A stretch of DNA of 7,130 nucleotides, from the NCBI GenBank assembly GCA_031282385.1, contig JAITDV010000268.1, forward strand, positions 1 to 7,130, read 5' to 3'. Shown here piece after piece: positions 4,556-7,130 of this stretch. Made by a program: the position numbers and the translations under genes. The notes under the pieces are model-generated. The model had not been told where the DNA came from and did no database searches. It was given only the letters and a program-made list of their open reading frames with translations. This DNA comes from Planctomycetaceae bacterium. Its GTDB lineage: Bacteria > Planctomycetota > Planctomycetia > Pirellulales > Thermoguttaceae. Every line of letters starts with the position of its first letter. Positions within the stretch are counted from its first letter, which is position 1.

Positions 4556-6022
4556 ATGAAAAACAATCTTTTACATATTTTGAGACCTTTTGGTCAAGAG
4601 CATCTTCTTACGTTTTGGGATGCTCTTACGTTGGAACAACAACAGCATTTGGCGGCTCAAATCGAAGCGATAGATTTTCAACAGCTCGCTAAATTTTATG
4701 CGAATCGCAATCATCCGACACGCACGCTTGAGTTAGCTGATAAATCTGCGGATCCTTACGGTTATAAATTTTCCAGCGTCAAAAGTACTTCACGTTGTTT
4801 TGCACGCAAACCAATCACAACTCTTGAAGCTATAAACGCGGGCAACGCTGCGCTTGCAGGAACTTTATCGCAAGGTAAAGTTGGCGCAATTCTTGTTGCG
4901 GGAGGTCAAGGTACGCGGCTTGGTTTTAATCATCCGAAAGGGCTTTTTCCAATCGGTGTTGTTGCGGGGACGCTTTTGATTCAGATACATTTTGAAAAAA
5001 TATTAGCAGTTTCACGGCGCGTCGGTTTCAATATTCCGTTGGCAATTATGACGAGTCCGGCAACACATATAGAAATTACAGATGTCTTGGAAAAGAATAA
5101 TTATTTCGGGCTTGACAAGGCAGACGTATTTATTTTTTGTCAAGGAACAATGCCGACACTTAATGAGAGCGATGGGAAAATTTTGTTGGAGTTACGGCAT
5201 TCGATTTCGCTTAATCCAGACGGACACGGCGGAATGTTGGCGGCAATGATAAAAAAACAAGTGGATAAAAATTTGTCGGTGATTGAGTTTTTCAAAAATC
5301 GCGGTGTGAAATATTTGTACTATAATCAAATTGACAATCCGTTAGCTCAAACGTGTTCGCCTGAATTTTTGGGTTATCATATTTTGAGCAATTCAGAATT
5401 TACTACACAAGTTATCCGCAAAAAAGACCCAACAGAAAAATGCGGCAATGTTGTTAGGATTGGCGAGTCGTTATATATGATCGAGTATATGGAACTTCCT
5501 GATGCAATTGCAAGACGTATTAATTCTGATGGTTCGTTACATATCTGGGCAGGCAATACCGCAATTCATGCGTTTAATCTTGATTTTCTTGAACGAATGT
5601 CAAAATTGCCGGATGTATTGCCGTTTCATACCGCAAGAAAAAAAACGACGTTTGTCGATGTGAATACCGGAATTATTAACAAACCTACAACTCCAAATGC
5701 TGTCAAATTTGAACGTTTTATTTTCGATTTGCTTCCGTTTGCGGACAATGCGATAGTTGTTGAAGTGGACGAAGCGAATCATTATGCTCCGTTGAAAAAT
5801 GAAAGCGGCGCCGTAACTCATTCGCCGGAACATGTACAATTGCAAATGTTAAATCAACATACAAGTTGGCTGAAAGCTGCCGGAGCAATAGTTGCGCCTA
5901 ATACGTTAATTGAAATTTCGCCTCTTTTCGCCGATTCAGAAGAAATCGTAATTAAAAAAATCAAACCCGGCACCATATTCAACTCGCCAACTTATCTCAG
6001 AACAAACAACAACGAAATTTAA
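4556..6022 (+). CDS. UDP-sugar pyrophosphorylase, eukaryotic UAP1-like (UDP-N-acetylhexosamine type)
   Basis: A 488-residue enzyme of the UDPGP family that would join UTP to a sugar 1-phosphate, giving UDP-sugar and pyrophosphate in the cytoplasm. Residues 1-100 are helical; then comes the nucleotide-binding signature LVAGGQGTRLGFNHPKG (113-129), the diagnostic loop of this family. The closest remembered pattern is human UAP1/AGX1: QGTMPTL and DGKILLE (196-212), NPDGHGGM (220-227), IDNPLAQTCSPEFLGYH (259-275), EKCGNVVR (294-301), GNTAIHAFNLDFL (333-345), KFERFIFD (384-391) and APLKN (411-415), all in UAP1 order and at a similar total length of about 500. This favours UDP-GlcNAc/GalNAc formation over UDP-glucose, but substrate choice is not provable by eye. 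It is unrelated to the bacterial GlmU fold arrangement. It has its own promoter and no clear Shine-Dalgarno sequence before ATG 4556. The codons near its 3' end shift to A/C-rich. Confidence 0.9.
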   Translation: MKNNLLHILRPFGQEHLLTFWDALTLEQQQHLAAQIEAIDFQQLAKFYANRNHPTRTLELADKSADPYGYKFSSVKSTSRCFARKPITTLEAINAGNAALAGTLSQGKVGAILVAGGQGTRLGFNHPKGLFPIGVVAGTLLIQIHFEKILAVSRRVGFNIPLAIMTSPATHIEITDVLEKNNYFGLDKADVFIFCQGTMPTLNESDGKILLELRHSISLNPDGHGGMLAAMIKKQVDKNLSVIEFFKNRGVKYLYYNQIDNPLAQTCSPEFLGYHILSNSEFTTQVIRKKDPTEKCGNVVRIGESLYMIEYMELPDAIARRINSDGSLHIWAGNTAIHAFNLDFLERMSKLPDVLPFHTARKKTTFVDVNTGIINKPTTPNAVKFERFIFDLLPFADNAIVVEVDEANHYAPLKNESGAVTHSPEHVQLQMLNQHTSWLKAAGAIVAPNTLIEISPLFADSEEIVIKKIKPGTIFNSPTYLRTNNNEI

Positions 6023-6060
6023 CATGTAGTAATATTTCAGTGGAATTAGTGTTTTGAGTT

Positions 6061-6076
6061 AATAAATAAATAAATA
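6061..6076 (+). repeat. Tetranucleotide run (AATA)x4
   Basis: Four perfect copies of AATA lie 38 bp after the stop of the UDP-sugar pyrophosphorylase. Short runs like this can vary in length by slippage. It is non-coding here, and no role is apparent. Confidence 0.5.
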
Positions 6077-6086
6077 GATTTGTAGC

Positions 6087-6258
6087 TATTCAGCCGGCAG
6101 CTCTACGCGAAAAAAATTTTTATAACAGGCAGAAACGCAACGCAGTAACCGCTTAAAACTATCATATTTTTTTAACCACCCCTAACCCCTCCAAAGGAGG
6201 GGAATTAAATTCCCAACCTCTGGAGGGACTAGGGGTGGTTTATTAATACGGCTGAATA
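6087..6258. mobile_element. Possible small non-autonomous element (MITE-like) bounded by a 10-bp inverted repeat
   Basis: TATTCAGCCG (6087-6096) is repeated in perfect inverted orientation as CGGCTGAATA (6249-6258), enclosing 152 bp that contain a large palindrome. If the outer TA on each side is a target duplication, the ends would be TTCAGCCG, in the style of IS630/mariner-type elements that insert at TA. There is no coding capacity. The inverted repeat is short, so this is suggestive only; the whole 6023-6271 gap holds no gene or tRNA that I can see. Confidence 0.35.
6174..6240. repeat. Large nested palindromic repeat between convergent genes; likely bidirectional terminator
   Basis: The outer arms AACCACCCCTAACCCCTCC (6174-6192) and GGAGGGACTAGGGGTGGTT (6222-6240) pair at 17 of 19 positions. 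Inside are two competing perfect hairpins: CCCCTCC/GGAGGGG with loop AAA (6186-6202) and GGGAATT/AATTCCC around a single A (6200-6214). Elements with the 'ACCCCTAACCCCTCC' arm are, from memory, a common interspersed palindrome in several bacterial phyla. Placed 151 bp after one gene and 31 bp past the end of the other, with T-runs on the left (6168-6173) and AT-rich DNA on both sides, it could end transcription from both directions. Confidence 0.75.
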
Positions 6259-6271
6259 ATTACATTTTTTT

Positions 6272-7130
6272 TCAATTTTGATTTGTTGGATTTGAATTTT
6301 GTTTGCGGAATATTATGAGGGCGGTTATGAGAATTATTGTTACTAAAATTATTGATACGGCTAAAAGATAATAAGACATATTTGATGTATTTGAGTTTGA
6401 TGTTTTTTGTGTTGACGACGGAGATGGTGGAAGTTGGGGTGGCGGGTCGTCGTCGGGAGGTTCGGGAAACATTAAGATTTTTTCACCGGTTTTAGGATCA
6501 ATTGAATGCGATCTCGAATCTACAGGTTCAGCAATAAATTTTTTTGCCTCAACAATCCTATTTTGCAATTCCTTATCAGCGTCTTTTTCTGTTACAGAAA
6601 TTCGCTCCAAAAACGGAACAATCAATTTGTCCGCCAATTCTTTTGATTTTTTTGAACTCAACATTCGGCGATACGAAAACGGATTATCGTACATTGTCCG
6701 CATTTTGCCGATAGTATCAAGCAAAACAATTTTGTATTCAACATCTTTAGAGTTGTCATATTCGTAGATCAATTTCTTGACAATATTTTCGTTGCGCAAA
6801 ATCACAAGATGTTCAAGAGCAACATTCCAAGTCTTCCGATCTTTACTTTTTAATCCTTCAAATAAAGCAGGAATTGCGAGTTGCCACAATCGCCAAAGTT
6901 GATCAGCAGCGTCTCCGGCGTCGCCTGGGTTATTAGTATTAAATTGAGTCAACAGAAACGCAACATATTCATCAATCTTTTTTTGTTCATCTTGAGTCGG
7001 CTTAAATTTCCCTTCAATAAATCTTGTCCCAAGAACTTTCGCCGCCTTCCAACGTTCAAATTTATCCGCCGACGTCGTCAACCGCTTAAAATTATCCGCA
7101 TCAGAAAGCAAAGAAAAATCCTCACCCTGA
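6272..7130 (-). CDS. HEAT-like helical protein with proline-rich linker and C-terminal membrane anchor, N-terminus probably outside window
   Basis: The minus-strand frame runs from the window edge to TGA 6274-6272. It stays open at the edge (Q-G-E-D-F-S before the first in-frame TTG, codon 7111-7109), so the gene is probably cut off. A GAGGA at 7123-7119 lies seven bases before that TTG, however, so a 279-residue protein starting there is possible. Using TTG numbering, residues 1-195 are alpha-helical with repeat-like pairs (WKAAKVLGTRF, LAIPALFEGLKSKDRKTWNVALEHL, VEYKIVLLDTIGKM) that look like degenerate HEAT/ARM repeats. Residues 216-231 are acidic and proline-rich (PEPPDDDPPPQLPPSP), 232-246 Ser/Asn-rich, 247-268 a single hydrophobic segment, and 269-279 a short polar tail starting RK. 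The layout suggests a soluble helical domain tethered to a membrane by its C-terminus. I do not recognise a specific family; a role in protein-protein contact is a guess. Confidence 0.8.
   Translation of the reverse strand, partial: QGEDFSLLSDADNFKRLTTSADKFERWKAAKVLGTRFIEGKFKPTQDEQKKIDEYVAFLLTQFNTNNPGDAGDAADQLWRLWQLAIPALFEGLKSKDRKTWNVALEHLVILRNENIVKKLIYEYDNSKDVEYKIVLLDTIGKMRTMYDNPFSYRRMLSSKKSKELADKLIVPFLERISVTEKDADKELQNRIVEAKKFIAEPVDSRSHSIDPKTGEKILMFPEPPDDDPPPQLPPSPSSTQKTSNSNTSNMSYYLLAVSIILVTIILITALIIFRKQNSNPTNQN
6308..6373 (-). other. C-terminal transmembrane segment
   Basis: It encodes about 22 uncharged, mostly Ile/Leu/Val residues (YYLLAVSIILVTIILITALI and onward), followed at once by R-K. 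The positive charges after the segment suggest that the short tail stays in the cytoplasm by the positive-inside rule. The large domain would then be outside, unless the protein is inserted as a tail anchor. Confidence 0.75.

Noticed and set aside
6023..6271. tRNA or small RNA gene in the gap between the convergent genes
   Set aside because: No cloverleaf or T-loop signature was seen; the only strong structure is the nested palindrome.
7109..7123. TTG at 7111-7109 with GAGGA upstream as the definite start of the minus-strand gene
   Set aside because: The frame remains open to the window edge (codons for Q, G, E, D, F, S), and GA-rich codons can mimic a ribosome site, so the start cannot be fixed; it is kept only as an alternative.

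Overview
The window looks like chromosomal DNA from a low-GC member of the Planctomycetes/Verrucomicrobia group. The main reason is the left third, which carries the end of a bacterial microcompartment (BMC) locus of the planctomycetal PVM type, used to break down L-fucose and L-rhamnose. The group is also suggested by a UDP-sugar pyrophosphorylase that resembles eukaryotic UAP1 along its length and by a long UbiD-family protein. No taxonomic marker is present, so the assignment is an inference.

Left region (1-2442, all + strand): the C-terminus of a BMC-P (EutN/CcmL) vertex protein; a 257-residue protein with an encapsulation-peptide-like N-terminus, a charged linker, a short EutQ/EutT-like motif block and a possible RpiB-like C-terminal domain; a second, complete BMC-P protein; and a class II aldolase with intact zinc ligands, a cysteine-containing linker and a C-terminal encapsulation peptide. 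The picture is a shell whose vertices are capped by BMC-P pentamers, with an aldolase in the lumen that would cleave fuculose/rhamnulose 1-phosphate to DHAP and lactaldehyde. The BMC-H shell proteins, aldehyde dehydrogenase and phosphotransacylase expected of such a locus would lie upstream, outside the window. Two of the gaps between these genes hold AT-rich perfect hairpins.

Middle region (2443-6022, + strand): a 153-bp gap with a dyad, a hairpin and a 16-bp tandem repeat; then a 605-residue UbiD-family decarboxylase, possibly of menaquinone synthesis. A 142-bp gap follows with a stem-loop, a near-consensus sigma70-type promoter (TTGACC, 17 bp, TATACT) and four copies of TGAATAT. Next comes the UAP1-like uridylyltransferase, which would supply UDP-GlcNAc-type precursors for the envelope. 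Neither gene has an obvious Shine-Dalgarno sequence, unlike the BMC genes.

Right region (6023-7130): a 249-bp gap between convergent genes, the longest gene-free stretch. It is dominated by a large nested palindrome (6174-6240), enclosed by a 10-bp inverted repeat that could mark a small mobile element. The last gene, on the minus strand, encodes the C-terminal part of an alpha-helical, HEAT-like protein with a proline-rich linker and a C-terminal membrane anchor; its reading frame is still open at the window edge.

One pattern runs across the features: in most genes, on both strands, the sense-strand composition flips from G/T-rich in the body to A/C-rich near the 3' end, including at synonymous third positions.
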